Of a DNA stretch of 64,000 nt, positions 33,088 to 43,293 are shown piece after piece. The notes below the pieces were generated by a model. That model saw nothing but the letters and a program-made list of their open reading frames with translations, did not search any database and was not told the DNA's origin. The position numbers and the translations under genes are program-made. Where the stretch lies: the NCBI GenBank assembly GCA_963714145.1, contig OY970235.1, forward strand, positions 3,162,001-3,226,000, read 5' to 3'. The stretch's first letter is position 1; each line of letters opens with the position of its first letter. The DNA comes from JBBWZH01 sp035544115. Its GTDB lineage: Bacteria > Actinomycetota > Actinomycetes > Mycobacteriales > CADCTP01.

Positions 33088-35913
33088 GTGGGCAAGGCAA
33101 CGACTAGCGCCCCGAGAGAGAATCGCGACGTGACTTCAGACCGCTTCAGCGTGATCACCGACGGCCTGCCCAGCCAACTCCCGGACGTCGACCCCGACGA
33201 GACCCGGGAGTGGCTGGATTCCCTCGACACGGTCATCAACGTGGGAGGGCGCGGCCGGGCCCGCTTCCTGATGCTCAAGCTGCTTGAGCGGGCCAGGGAG
33301 CGGCAGGTCGGAGTGCCCGCCTTGCGCAGCACGGACTACATCAACACGATCCCGCCGGAGCATGAGCCCTGGTTCCCGGGCGACGAGTACGTCGAGCGCC
33401 GGATCCGGGCGTACATCCGGTGGAACGCCGCGATCATGGTGTCCCGGGCGAACCGGCCGGGCCTGGGCGTCGGCGGGCATATCGCCACGTACGCCAGCAT
33501 GGCCAGCCTGTACGAGGTGGGCTTCAACCACTTCTTCCGCGGCAAGGACCACGGCGAGTCCGGCGACCAGGTGTTCTTCCAGGGGCACGGCTCGCCCGGC
33601 ATCTACGGCCGGGCGTTCCTGGAGGGCCGGCTGACCGAGACGCAGCTGGACGGGTTCCGCCAGGAGCTCTCGCACCCCGGCGGTGGCCTGCCGTCGTACC
33701 CACACCCGCGGCTCATGTCCGACTTCTGGGAGTTCCCGACCGTCTCGATGGGTCTGGGCCCGATCCACTCGATCTACCAGGCCCGGTTCAACCGCTACCT
33801 GCTCAACCGGCAGATCAAGGACACCAGCCGCAGTCGGGTCTGGGCGTTCCTCGGCGACGGCGAGATGGACGAGCCGGAGTCGCTGGGCGCGATCGGGGTG
33901 GCCGCCCGCGAGGAGCTGGACAACCTGATCTTCGTGGTGAACTGCAACCTGCAGCGCCTGGACGGCCCGGTCCGCGGCAACGGCAAGATCATCCAGGAGC
34001 TGGAGGCGTTCTTCCGGGGCGCCGGCTGGAACGTGATCAAGGTCGTCTGGGGCCGGGAGTGGGACGAACTGCTGGCCCGGGACGTCGACGGCGTGCTGGT
34101 CAACAAGATGAACACCACGCCGGACGGGCAGTTCCAGACGTATTCGACCGCCGACGGCGCGTTCATCCGGGAAGACTTCTTCGGCTCCGACCCGCGGCTG
34201 CGCAGGATGGTCGAGCACCTGTCCGACGACCAGCTGCGGCACCTGCCCCGCGGCGGGCACGACTACCGGAAGGTCTACGCCGCGTTCAAGGCCGCGGTCG
34301 AGCACACCGGCCAGCCGACGGTGATCCTGGCGCACACGGTCAAGGGCTGGACGCTCGGCAAGGACTTCGAGGGCCGCAACGCCACGCACCAGATGAAGAA
34401 GCTGACCAAGGCAGAGCTCAAGGAACTGCGCGACCGGCTCTACCTGGAGATCCCCGACTCGGCCCTGGAGGCGGAGCTACCGCCCTACTACCACCCGGGC
34501 GACCAGTCCGAGGAGATCCAGTACATGAAGGAGCGGCGGGCGGCGCTCGGCGGCTACCTGCCCAAGCGGGTGGCCCGGGCCAAGCCGCTGCGGCTGCCCC
34601 CGCCCGAGGCCTACGCGGACATGAAGCGCGGCTCCGGCAAGCAGGCGGTGGCCACCACGATGGCGTTCGTCCGGCTGCTCAAGGACCTGATGAAGGACCG
34701 CGAGTTCGGTAAGCGGTTCGTCCCGATCGTGCCGGACGAGGCGCGCACCTTCGGGATGGACTCGCTCTTCCCGACCGCGAAGATCTACAGCCCGCACGGG
34801 CAGAAGTACGACGCCGTCGACCGCGACCTCATCCTGTCCTACAAGGAGGCCACCGGCGGCCAGATCCTGCACGAGGGGATCAGCGAGGGCGGCTCGATGG
34901 GTTCGGTGGTCGCCGCCGGCACCTCGTACGCGACGCACTCCGAGCCGATGATCCCGGTCTACATCTTCTACTCGATGTTCGGGTTCCAGCGCACCGGCGA
35001 CGCGATCTGGGCGTTCGCCGACCAGCTCGGTCGCGGCTTCCTGCTCGGCGCCACCGCCGGGCGGACCACGCTGAACGGTGAGGGCCTGCAGCACCAGGAC
35101 GGTCACTCCCAGCTGCTGGCGTCCACCAACCCGGCCTGCGTGGCCTACGACCCGGCCTGGGCGTACGAGGTCGCGGTGATCATGGAGGACGCGCTGCGCC
35201 GGATGTACGGCTCGTCCGCCGAGCACCCGCACGGCGAGAACGTCTTCTACTACCTGACCGTCTACAACGAGCCGTACCTGCAGCCGGCCATGCCCGCGGA
35301 CGCGGACGTCGAGGGCATCCGGCGCGGCATCTACCGGTACGCGGTGGCCCCGCCGGCCGGCGGCGGCGCCGACGGCTCGCCGGCCAGCGGTACCGACAGC
35401 CGGCCGCGGGCGCAGATCCTGGCCTCCGGGGTGGCCGTGCCGGCGGCGCTGCGGGCGCAGCAGCTGCTCGCCGAGCAGTGGGGGGTGGCCGCCGACGTCT
35501 GGTCGGTGACCTCGTGGTCGGAGCTGCGCCGGGACGCCATCGCCGCCGACGAGCAGGCACTGCTGCACCCGAGCGAGCCGGCCCGCAGCCCGTACGTGAC
35601 CCAGGCGCTGTCCGGGGCGCCCGGGCCGGTGGTCGCGGTCAGTGACTGGATGCGGGCGGTACCGGACCAGATCTCCCGTTGGGTACCCAGCGACTACGCC
35701 TCGCTCGGCACCGACGGCTTCGGTACCTCGGACACCCGCGGCGCGCTGCGCCGGCATTTCCACGTGGACGCCGAGTCGGTCACCGTCGCGGTGCTCACCG
35801 AGCTGGCCCGCCGCGGCGAGGTGAAGCACGAGGTGCTGCAGCAGGCCGTCGACGGCTACCGGCTGACCGAGGTCGCCGCCGCCAGCGCCGGCAACACCGG
35901 CGGTGAGAGCTGA
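33088..35913 (+). CDS. aceE: Pyruvate dehydrogenase E1 component, homodimeric type
   Basis: A 941-aa thiamine-diphosphate enzyme that decarboxylates pyruvate and passes the acetyl group to the lipoyl E2. The ThDP motif is GDGEMDEPESLGAI through NCNLQRLDGPV (about residues 255-292). The N-terminal DYINTIPPEHEPWFPGDE and the histidine-rich HGSPGIYGRAFLEGR segments are typical of AceE, and IPDSALEAELPPYYHPG precedes the second domain. GTG 33088 gives a short leader; GTG 33130 is another possible start. Large single-chain E1 is the standard form in actinomycetes. It is convergent with the M20 hydrolase gene; the hairpin repeat between them could stop transcription. Confidence 0.96.
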   Translation: MGKATTSAPRENRDVTSDRFSVITDGLPSQLPDVDPDETREWLDSLDTVINVGGRGRARFLMLKLLERARERQVGVPALRSTDYINTIPPEHEPWFPGDEYVERRIRAYIRWNAAIMVSRANRPGLGVGGHIATYASMASLYEVGFNHFFRGKDHGESGDQVFFQGHGSPGIYGRAFLEGRLTETQLDGFRQELSHPGGGLPSYPHPRLMSDFWEFPTVSMGLGPIHSIYQARFNRYLLNRQIKDTSRSRVWAFLGDGEMDEPESLGAIGVAAREELDNLIFVVNCNLQRLDGPVRGNGKIIQELEAFFRGAGWNVIKVVWGREWDELLARDVDGVLVNKMNTTPDGQFQTYSTADGAFIREDFFGSDPRLRRMVEHLSDDQLRHLPRGGHDYRKVYAAFKAAVEHTGQPTVILAHTVKGWTLGKDFEGRNATHQMKKLTKAELKELRDRLYLEIPDSALEAELPPYYHPGDQSEEIQYMKERRAALGGYLPKRVARAKPLRLPPPEAYADMKRGSGKQAVATTMAFVRLLKDLMKDREFGKRFVPIVPDEARTFGMDSLFPTAKIYSPHGQKYDAVDRDLILSYKEATGGQILHEGISEGGSMGSVVAAGTSYATHSEPMIPVYIFYSMFGFQRTGDAIWAFADQLGRGFLLGATAGRTTLNGEGLQHQDGHSQLLASTNPACVAYDPAWAYEVAVIMEDALRRMYGSSAEHPHGENVFYYLTVYNEPYLQPAMPADADVEGIRRGIYRYAVAPPAGGGADGSPASGTDSRPRAQILASGVAVPAALRAQQLLAEQWGVAADVWSVTSWSELRRDAIAADEQALLHPSEPARSPYVTQALSGAPGPVVAVSDWMRAVPDQISRWVPSDYASLGTDGFGTSDTRGALRRHFHVDAESVTVAVLTELARRGEVKHEVLQQAVDGYRLTEVAAASAGNTGGES

Positions 35914-35929
35914 GGGCCGAGCTCGGGCG

Positions 35930-36015
35930 AAGTCTGCTCGCGGACAGCGCTCGCCGGGTCGCTCGGCATGCTGGCCGCGGGGGCCGAGCCCCCGCGGACC
36001 CCGCGGTGCGGCGGG
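35930..36015 (+). repeat. Dispersed hairpin repeat, copy B
   Basis: Copy of the family at 35930-36015, between convergent aceE and the M20 gene. Its hairpin has 10-base arms (35975-35984 and 35988-35997) around CGA. The flanks CTGCTCGCGGA and CCCCGCGGTGCGG match other copies. It may serve as a terminator here, although no T tract follows. Confidence 0.85.
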
Positions 36016-36079
36016 TGCCGGCCAGCGTGATTTGGCCGGTGGGCAGGGCCGTCAGGTCCTGCCCACCGGCTACTTCCGC

Positions 36080-37285
36080 CTACCCGCCGAGGTGGTGCAG
36101 GGCCAGGCCGGCGTAGGTGGCGATGCCGACGGCCATCGCGTCCTCGTGGAAGCGGACCTTGTTCGAGTGGTTGCCGGGCGCGGTCGCCGGGTCGAGCTCC
36201 GGCGGGCAGCCGCCGAGGAAGGCCATCGCGCCGGGTACCCGCTGCAGCACGTACGACCAGTCTTCGGCGCCCATCACCGGGTTCCGCAGCACGCTGACCG
36301 CGTCCGGCCCGATCAGCTCGCTGGCGGTGGCCAGGACCGTCTCGGCCGCGCCGGCGTCGTTCACGGTGGGCGGGTAGCCGGAGCCGATCTCCACCTCGGC
36401 GGTCGCCCCGTGCGCGGCCGCGATGCCCTCCGCCAGCCGGGTCAGCCCGGCCTTGACCGCCTGCCGGGTGTCGGCCGACAGCGTCCGGATGGTGCCGTAG
36501 AGCCGGGCGGTCTCCGGGATGATGTTGTTGGTGGTGCCGGCGGTGATCTGCGCGATGGTGACAACGGCCGGGTCGAAGATGTCCAGCCGCCGGGTCACGT
36601 AGCTCTGCATCGCGGTGACGATCTCGCAGGCGATCGTGATCGGGTCGACCCCGTCCTGCGGGCTGGACGCGTGCGCCCCGGCGCCGCGCACGGTCACGTC
36701 CAGCACGTCCGAGGACGCCATCAGCGGGCCGGGCCGCACGTGCAGCGTGCCGGACGGGTGCTCGGTGGTGATGTGCAGCGCGTACGCCGCGTCCACCGGG
36801 GTGCCGGCGGCGTCCAGCAGCCCCTCGTCGAGCATGTAGCGGGCGCCGTGGTAGCCCTCCTCGCCGGGCTGGAACATCAGCACCACCCGGCCGGCGATGC
36901 CGCTGCGCCGGCCGGCGAGCAGCCGGGCGGCACCGGCCAGCATCGCGACGTGCGTGTCGTGCCCGCAGGCGTGCATGGCGCCGGGCGTCTCGGCGGCGAA
37001 CTCCTCGCCGGAGTCCTCCTGCAGCGGCAGGCCGTCCATGTCACCGCGCAGCAGCACGGTGCCGCCCGGCCGGTCGCCCTCCAGGATCGCCACCACCGAG
37101 TCGACCTCCCGGCCGGTGCTCACCTTCAGCCCGAGGTCGTCGATGGCGGCGAGCACCGTCTCCTGGGTCCGTGGCAGCCGCAGCCCGATCTCGGGCCGGC
37201 GGTGGATCCGGCGGCGCAGCTCGACCGCCTCCGGCAGCAGGGCGCGCGCGTCGTCGAGGACGCCGGCCAGGGGGTCGTTAGACAT
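36080..37285 (-). CDS. M20-family amidohydrolase/carboxypeptidase
   Basis: A 401-aa metallohydrolase of the hippurate hydrolase/N-acyl amino acid amidohydrolase group (M20D). Metal-binding motifs are LRGDMDGLPL, HACGHDTHVAMLAGAA, and FQPGEEGYHGARYM with the catalytic Glu. The dimerisation domain starts near GAGAHASSPQDGVDP, and VMGAEDWSYVLQRVPGAMAFLG gives the late conserved block. It is cytoplasmic. The substrate is probably an N-acyl or peptide amide but cannot be specified. Confidence 0.9.
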   Translation of the reverse strand: MSNDPLAGVLDDARALLPEAVELRRRIHRRPEIGLRLPRTQETVLAAIDDLGLKVSTGREVDSVVAILEGDRPGGTVLLRGDMDGLPLQEDSGEEFAAETPGAMHACGHDTHVAMLAGAARLLAGRRSGIAGRVVLMFQPGEEGYHGARYMLDEGLLDAAGTPVDAAYALHITTEHPSGTLHVRPGPLMASSDVLDVTVRGAGAHASSPQDGVDPITIACEIVTAMQSYVTRRLDIFDPAVVTIAQITAGTTNNIIPETARLYGTIRTLSADTRQAVKAGLTRLAEGIAAAHGATAEVEIGSGYPPTVNDAGAAETVLATASELIGPDAVSVLRNPVMGAEDWSYVLQRVPGAMAFLGGCPPELDPATAPGNHSNKVRFHEDAMAVGIATYAGLALHHLGG

Positions 37286-37358
37286 GCGAACGATTATGCA
37301 GCCACCTGCTCGCTCAGCGCGATGCCACCCGACGCCAGCAGCCCCCGGCAGACGCCCG

Positions 37359-38111
37359 CTACCCGGTCAGCGACCGGCGCATCTCCCAGATCAGGATCTC
37401 CGCGTCGCCGTCGGCGGCGGTGACCCGCTGACCCGCGGCCGCGGTGATCCGGACCGCGTCGCCGGTGCCCAGCCGGCCGGCGCCCTCCAGGTCGACCGCG
37501 CCGCGGGCCACGTACAGGTGCACGAACGGGGCGGTGGGCAGGGCGACCGTGTCGCCGGCGGCGAGCCGGGCCGCGAACAGGGCGGCGTCCTTCTGCTTGA
37601 TCCGGATCGCGGTCTGGTCGGCGTGCTCGGGCATCCCGGACGCGACCGTGACCAGCGCGCCGGGGGTGAGCTCGGCGCCGATGTCCAGCTGCTGGTAGCC
37701 CGGGTCGATGCCGGCCTCGTCCGGCAGCACCCACATCTGGACGAAGTGCACCGGCTCGGTGTGCCGCGGCCCGGCCAGCCGCCAGGCGTCGTTCTTCTCC
37801 GAGTGCAGGATGCCGGTGCCGGCGCTCATCCGCTGGGCCAGGCCGGGGTAGACCACGCCGTTGTGGCCCATCGAGTCCTGGTGCACCAGCGCGCCGTCCA
37901 GCACCCAGGTGATGATCTCCATGTCCCGGTGCGGGTGCGTCTCGAAGCCGGTGCCGGGGGCCACCACGTCGTCGTTGGACACCAGCAGCAGGCCGAACCC
38001 GGTGTTGGCCGGGTCGTAGTGCCGGCCGAACGAGAACGAGTGCTTCGAGTCCAGCCAGCTCAGCTTGGTGGCGGGCCGGTCTTTGGCCGGCCGGACGTCC
38101 AACGTGGTCAT
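37359..38111 (-). CDS. Pirin-family bicupin protein
   Basis: A 250-aa pirin-like protein. The N-terminal cupin shows WLDSKHSFSFGRHYDP and the metal-binding FETHPHRDMEIITWVLDG; GTGILHSEKN gives the next conserved block. Pirins bind iron; some bacterial members have quercetinase activity and others modulate enzymes, so the role is open. The gene is single. The window just before it (38112-38177) holds a short gap to the PHP gene. Confidence 0.9.
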   Translation of the reverse strand: MTTLDVRPAKDRPATKLSWLDSKHSFSFGRHYDPANTGFGLLLVSNDDVVAPGTGFETHPHRDMEIITWVLDGALVHQDSMGHNGVVYPGLAQRMSAGTGILHSEKNDAWRLAGPRHTEPVHFVQMWVLPDEAGIDPGYQQLDIGAELTPGALVTVASGMPEHADQTAIRIKQKDAALFAARLAAGDTVALPTAPFVHLYVARGAVDLEGAGRLGTGDAVRITAAAGQRVTAADGDAEILIWEMRRSLTG

Positions 38112-38177
38112 GATGGGCCCTCCTCGCAGGTATTTGCTTACGCAACTATCGGGCCGGCCGCGGTGTTCCGCCTAGTG

Positions 38178-39207
38178 TCAGTCGTGCCGGGCGGTCCAGG
38201 CGAGCACGTCCGCGGCGCCGCCGGTGTTGATCACCCGGTCGGCCGGGACGCCGCACTCGGCGGCCCGCGCGCAGCCGTACGGCAGCCAGTCGAGCTGACC
38301 CGGGGCGTGCGCGTCGGTGTCGACGGTGAACCGGCAGCCGGACTCGACCGCCAGCCGCAGCAGCCGCCTGGGCGGGTCCAGCCGCTCCGGCCGGCTGTTC
38401 ACCTCGACCGCCACGCCGAACCGGACGCAGGCGGCGAACACCGAGCTCGGCGTCGAACTGCGACTCCGGGCGCTTGCGGTTGCCGGTGACCATCCGGCCA
38501 GTGCAGTGGCCGAGCACGTCGGTGTTCGGGTTGGCGATCGCCACCACCATCCGCCGGGTCATGTCCTCCGCGGGCATCCGCAGTCCACTGTGGACGCTGG
38601 CGACCACCAGGTCGAGCCGGGCCAGCAGGTCGGGCTCCTGGTCGAGGCGGCCGTCGTCGAGGATGTCCACCTCGATGCCGGTCAGGATGCGGAACGGGGC
38701 CAGCTCCGCGTTCAGCTCGGCCACCACGTCCAGCTGGTGCCGCAGCCGGTCGGCGGTCAGCCCGTTCGCGACGGTGAGCCGGGGCGAGTGGTCGGTCAGC
38801 ACGATGTACTCGTGGCCGAGGTCCCGCGCCGCCTCGGCCATCTCCCGGATCGGCGAGCCGCCGTCGGACCAGTCGCTGTGGGTGTGGCAGTCGCCGCGCA
38901 GCGCCTGCCGCAGCGCCTCGCCGCCGGCGGTCACCGGGCCGGCCGCGGTCGTCAGCAGCTTGGCCAGGTACCCGGGCACCTGCCCGGCCAGCGACTCGGC
39001 CACGCACTGGGCGGTGACCGCGCCGACCCCGGCCAGCTCGGTCAGCGTCCTGGCGGTGGCCCGGTTGAGCAGCTCCGCGGCGGGCAGCGCCGCCACCGCG
39101 GCCGCCGCCTTCCGGAACGCGCGCACCCGGTAGGTCGCCTCGTTCGCCCGCTCCAGCAGGAACGCGATCTGCCGCAGGTCGGCCACCGCGTCCCGGGTCT
39201 CGGTCAC
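38178..39207 (-). CDS. PHP-domain phosphoesterase with helix-hairpin-helix, frame break
   Basis: A PolX-C-like protein of 342 aa once repaired. The N-terminal helical part (FLLERANEATYRVRAFRKAA; LTELAGVGAVTAQCVAESLAG) is a DNA polymerase beta-like HhH region. The PHP part has DCHTHSDWSDGGSP, DHSPRLTVANGLT and LDLVVASVHSGLRMP with the metal-binding His and Asp residues. The last roughly 85 residues (FAACVRFGVAVEVNSRPERL to DVLAWTARHD) are in another frame. One extra base near 38441-38444 accounts for it. It probably hydrolyses phosphate esters or trims DNA ends. Confidence 0.82.
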
Positions 39208-39345
39208 CGCCCGATTCTCCCCATGTCCCGGCCGCGGCGGGACCCGGGGCGTGGCAGGCTCCACCCATGAGCGAGCTTGCGAGCGAATCATGGACGCAGC
39301 CCGCTCGTGTCTCATGACGGGTCCGAGCGCCAGCGAGGAGCCGGC

Positions 39346-40597
39346 ATGAGCACCGCGGCCGGGGCCCGGGCCCGGCGCCGGGCTGTCGGCGGCGATGAGC
39401 CGGCGCCCCCGGCCACGCCGGCGGGCCTGACCGGCGCGGGCGCGCCGGCCTCGCCGCTGGCGGCGACGTTGCGCCGGATCGAGCGGTCGTCCGGGGCGCT
39501 GGCGACGCAGAGCGTGGCCCGGATGGACGAACTGCTGCACTGGTTCCGGGCCATGCCGGCGGACCAGCGGTCCTGGGTGATGCTGGTCGCCCAGGCCGGC
39601 ATCGCCTCGTTCGTGGAGTGGCTGCGCACCCCGGCCGAGGCACCCCGGCTGACCGGCGAGGTGTTCGGCGCGGCGCCGCGCGAGCTGGCCCGGGCGGTCA
39701 GCCTCAAGCAGGCGGTGGAGCTGGTCCGGGTCACCGTCGAGGTGGTGGAGACCCGGGTGGAGACGCTGGCCGCGCCGGGTGAGGAGGCGCTGCTGCGCGA
39801 GGCGGTGCTGCGCTACAGCCGGGAGATCGCGTTCGCCGCCGCGCAGGTGTACGCCGGGGTGGCGGAGACCCGGGGCGCCTGGGACGCCCGGCTGGAGGCG
39901 CTGGTGGTCGACGCGCTGTTCCGGTCCGACCACGACGACGAGGGGCTGGTCAGCCGGGCTTCGGCGCTGGGCTGGGCGGCGGTCAGCCCGGTGGCCGTGG
40001 TCATCGGCGGGGCGCCGGACGGCAACCCGGAGGAGGTGCTGGACGCGGTGCAGCGGGCCGCCCGGCACTCCCGCACCGAGGTGCTGGCCGGGGTGCACGG
40101 CGACCGGCTGGTGGTGGTCCTCGGCGGGGCGGCCGACCCGGCCGCGGCGACCGGTCCGCTGCTGCCGGAGTTCGCCCCGGGCCCGGTGGTGATCGGGCCG
40201 ACCGTGACCGACCTGGGCGGCGCCGGCCGGTCGGCCCGGGCGGCACTGTCCGGGGCGCGCGCGGCGGCCGGCTGGCCGGGGGCGCCCCGCCCGGTGCTGG
40301 CCGCCGACCTGCTGCCCGAGCGGGCGCTGGCCGGCGACGACGAGGCCCGGGCCGAACTGCTGGCCGCACGTCTACCACCCGCTGGCCGCGGCCGGCTCCG
40401 CGCTGCTGGACACGGTCACCGCCTACGCCGACAGCGGGTGCACGCTGGAGGCCACCGCGCGGATGCTGTTCGTGCACCCGAACACCGTCCGGTACCGGCT
40501 GCGGCGGGTGGCGGAGGTCTGCGGACGCTCCCCCACCAACCCGCGCGAGCTGTTCATCCTGCAAGTCGCGCTGGTGCTCGGCCGGCTCGCCGGCTGA
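39346..40597 (+). CDS. fasR: PucR-type activator of fatty acid synthesis (FasR), frame break
   Basis: Transcription regulator with an N-terminal helical region, a middle GGDEF-like domain and a C-terminal helix-turn-helix (TLEATARMLFVHPNTVRYRLRR; split here by frame). In Streptomyces the orthologue FasR sits immediately upstream of fabD-fabH-acpP-fabF and activates the operon, and the same order is seen here. An extra G at about 40366 (GCC-G-CAC) breaks the frame; removing it gives 416 aa ending LGRLAG. ATG 39346 follows GAGGAG by five bases. Confidence 0.87.
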
Positions 40598-40801
40598 CCG
40601 GCTGACTGACCGGCGGCGTAACGGGCCGAGTGACGGAAGTCACCAAAGGCCGTTCGTACCGCCCGGCCGGAATGTCTGCTTACGTGCCCTGCCGCCTGAC
40701 GCATGATCCGCACACTTTGTAGACACTCGACAAATCGTCCCCCGACCACTTCGTGCCTCGCGCCCTCGCCGCGGCCACCCGGCGCGGGAGACTGTCGACA
40801 G

Positions 40802-42026
40802 GTGCTCGCGTTGCTCGCCCCTGGACAGGGCTCCCAGACGCCCGGCTTCCTCGCCGCTGGCTCGACCTACCCGGCGCGGCGGCCCGGCTCCGCTGGCTGT
40901 CCGAGCTGTGCGGGCTGGACCTGGTCCAGCTGGGCACCACGGCCGACGCGGACGAGATCCGGGACACCGCGGTGACCCAGCCGCTGCTCGTCGCGCTCGG
41001 CCTGGTCGCCGCCGCCGAACTGGAGCTGGCCGACGTCACGGTGACCGCCGGGCACAGCGTCGGCGAGATCGCCGCGGCCGCGCTGGCCGGCGTGTTCGGC
41101 CCGGAGGCCGCGGTCGCGCTGGCCCGGCTGCGCGGCCGGGAGATGGCCGCCGCGTGCGCGCTGGCGCCGACCGGGATGTCCGCGGTGCTCGGCGGCGACC
41201 CGGACGAGGTGCTCGCCCGGCTCGACGAGCTCGGCCTGACCCCGGCCAACCGCAACGGCGCCGGCCAGATCGTCGCCGCCGGACCGCGCCGGGCAGCTCG
41301 CCGAGCTGGCCGCCGAGCCGCCGGCCGGCGCCCGGGTGATCCCGCTGTCGGTGGCCGGCGCGTTCCACACCGCCGTACATGGCCCCGGCCGAGGCGGCTC
41401 TGGCCGCGATCGCCGACGGGGTGACCACCCGGGATCCGGAGCGGCTGCTGCTGTCCAACGCGGACGGCGCGGCGCTGGAGACCGGGCACGAGGTGATCAA
41501 ACGGCTGGTGCGCCAGGTGACCCCGCCGGTGCGCTGGGACCTGTGCCAGGCGACCCTGCGCGACCTGGGCGTGACCGCGGTGATCGAACTGCCGCCGGCC
41601 GGCACGCTGGCCGGCCTGGCCAGGCGCGAGATGAAGGGCCCCGGCGGCAAGGGCACCGAGATCGTCGCCCTGAACACCCCGGACGACCTGCCCGCCGCCC
41701 GCGACCTGCTGGCCCGCCTCGCCCACCCCGGGCAGGGCCAGCACACCCCGGACTGGCGGGTCGTGGTAGCTCCGGCTGCCGGCACGTTCCACCCGGTCCA
41801 GCTCGCCGAGGGCTCGGCGGTACCGGCCGGCAGCCCGCTCGGCACCGTCACGACCAAGCGTGAGGAGCACCCGGTGAGCGCTGCCTACCACGGCATCCTG
41901 GTCGAGTGGCTGCTGGAGGACGGCGACCTGGTCAGCGCCGGCGAACCGGTGGCCCGGCTGTATCCGGAGGCGCCGCCGGCCCGGACCGCGGCCCGGCGCG
42001 CCGCCACGCCCGCGGTGCAGGCATGA
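40802..42026 (+). CDS. fabD: Malonyl-CoA:ACP transacylase FabD with lipoyl-like C-terminus, frame breaks
   Basis: Transfers malonyl groups from CoA to ACP. The start reads LALLAPGQGSQTPGFL; the catalytic serine is in VTAGHSVGEIAAAAL; the histidine is in VAGAFHTAY (across a frame break). Three breaks are needed: one missing base near 40857, one extra near 41287 and one extra at 41375. Repaired, the protein is about 407 aa. About 80 residues beyond the usual FabD end form a biotinyl/lipoyl-like beta fold (VVVAPAAGTFHPVQLAEG and GILVEWLLEDGDLVSAGEPV). The modified lysine position appears to be Arg. The stop overlaps the fabH ATG. Confidence 0.86.
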
Positions 42027-42985
42027 CGACGCTGACCGGAGTGCCCGGCAGCCGGCTGCTCGGGCTGGGCGAGCTACCAGCCGGCCACCGTGGTCACCAA
42101 CGACGACCTCGCCGCCCGCGGCGTGGACACCAACGACGCAGTGGATCCGCGACCGGGTCGGCATCGCCAGCCGGCGGATCGCCGGGCCGGACGAGACGGT
42201 GGTCGACATGGCCGCGGCGGCCGGCGGCAAGGCGCTGGCCGCGAGCGGGCTGGGCGCCGCCGACATCGACCTGGTGATCGTCGCGACCTGCACGATGCCC
42301 TCGACCGATTCCCGAGCGCGGCGGCCCAGGTGGCGACCCGGCTGGGGATCCGGCGCCGGGCGCGTTCGACCTCAACACCGCCTGCTCCGGCTTCGTGTAC
42401 GCGCTCGCCACCGCGTCCAGCGCGTGATCTCAGGGTCGGCCCGGCAACGTGCTGGTGATCGGCGCGGAGAAGCTCTCCGACTGGACCGACTGGACCGACC
42501 GGTCGACCGCGATCATCTTCGCCGACGGTGCCGGCGCGGCCGTGGTCGGGCCGGGCGAGGGCACCGGCATCGGGCCGGTGGTCTGGGGCAGCGCGGGCGA
42601 ATCCGCCGAACTGATCGCCGTCGCGCACCGCAACACGTTCCTCTACCAGGAGGGCCAGGCGGTGTTCCGGTGGGCGACCACGGCGCTGGCCCCGGTGGCG
42701 CTGGAGGCCTGCGACCGGGCCGGCGTGACCCCGGCCGACCTGGCCGCGTTCGTGCCGCACCAGGCCAACCTGCGGATCATCGAGGCGATCGCGCGCAAGG
42801 TCGGTGCCCCGCACGCGATCGTCGCCCGGGACATCGTCGAGTCCGGCAACACATCGTCCGCGTCGATCCCGCTGGCGCTGTCCGAGATGGTCGAGCGCGG
42901 CGAGGTGCCGTCCGGCGCGCCGGTGCTGCTGTTCGGCTTCGGCGCCGGCCTCACCTACGCCGGGCAGGTGCTGACCTGTCCCTGA
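42023..42985 (+). CDS. fabH: Beta-ketoacyl-ACP synthase III FabH, frame breaks
   Basis: Initiates fatty acid synthesis by condensing an acyl-CoA primer with malonyl-ACP. The thiolase-fold motifs are spread over frames: TNDDLAARGVDTND, DRVGIASRRIA, the catalytic Cys region NTACSGFVYALA, then intact VLVIGAEKLSDWTDWTDR, the His-bearing FVPHQANLRIIEAIA, and the Asn-bearing SGNTSSASIPLAL. At least six indels lie between 42071 and 42450, including an extra G at 42071 and at 42138. They sum to zero modulo three, so the ends are in the same frame; repaired length is about 320 aa. Confidence 0.88.
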
Positions 42986-43045
42986 CCGTCCACTCGGTAC
43001 GGTCGCTGCTTGGCCCAGACATCCAACGAAGGGAAACCCGCAACT

Positions 43046-43293
43046 GTGAGCAACGACGAGATCAGCGCCGGGCTGGCCGAGATCCTCGAGGAGGTCGCCG
43101 GCGTGCTCCCGGCCGACGTGAGCGAGGAGAAGTCGTTCACCGAGGACCTCGACGTCGACTCGCTGTCCATGGTCGAGATCGCGTGGCCGCCGAGGAGAAG
43201 TTCGGCGTGAAGATCCCGGACGACGAGGTGCAGAACCTGAAGACCGTCGGCGACGCAGTGACCTACATCGAGAAGGCCCAGGCGGCGGCATGA
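43046..43293 (+). CDS. acpP: Acyl carrier protein, frame break
   Basis: Carries growing acyl chains on a phosphopantetheine bound to the Ser in TEDLDVDSLSMVEIA. One base is missing near 43186 (GCG[G]TGGCC), after which VAAEEKFGVKIPDDEVQNLK follows in the next frame. Adding it gives an 82-aa ACP, the normal length. The GTG start follows a GGGAAA-type element. The stop overlaps the fabF ATG by 4 bp. Confidence 0.93.

Noticed and set aside
33136..34389. A 417-codon frame antisense to aceE
   Set aside because: Shadow of a highly conserved enzyme on the other strand.
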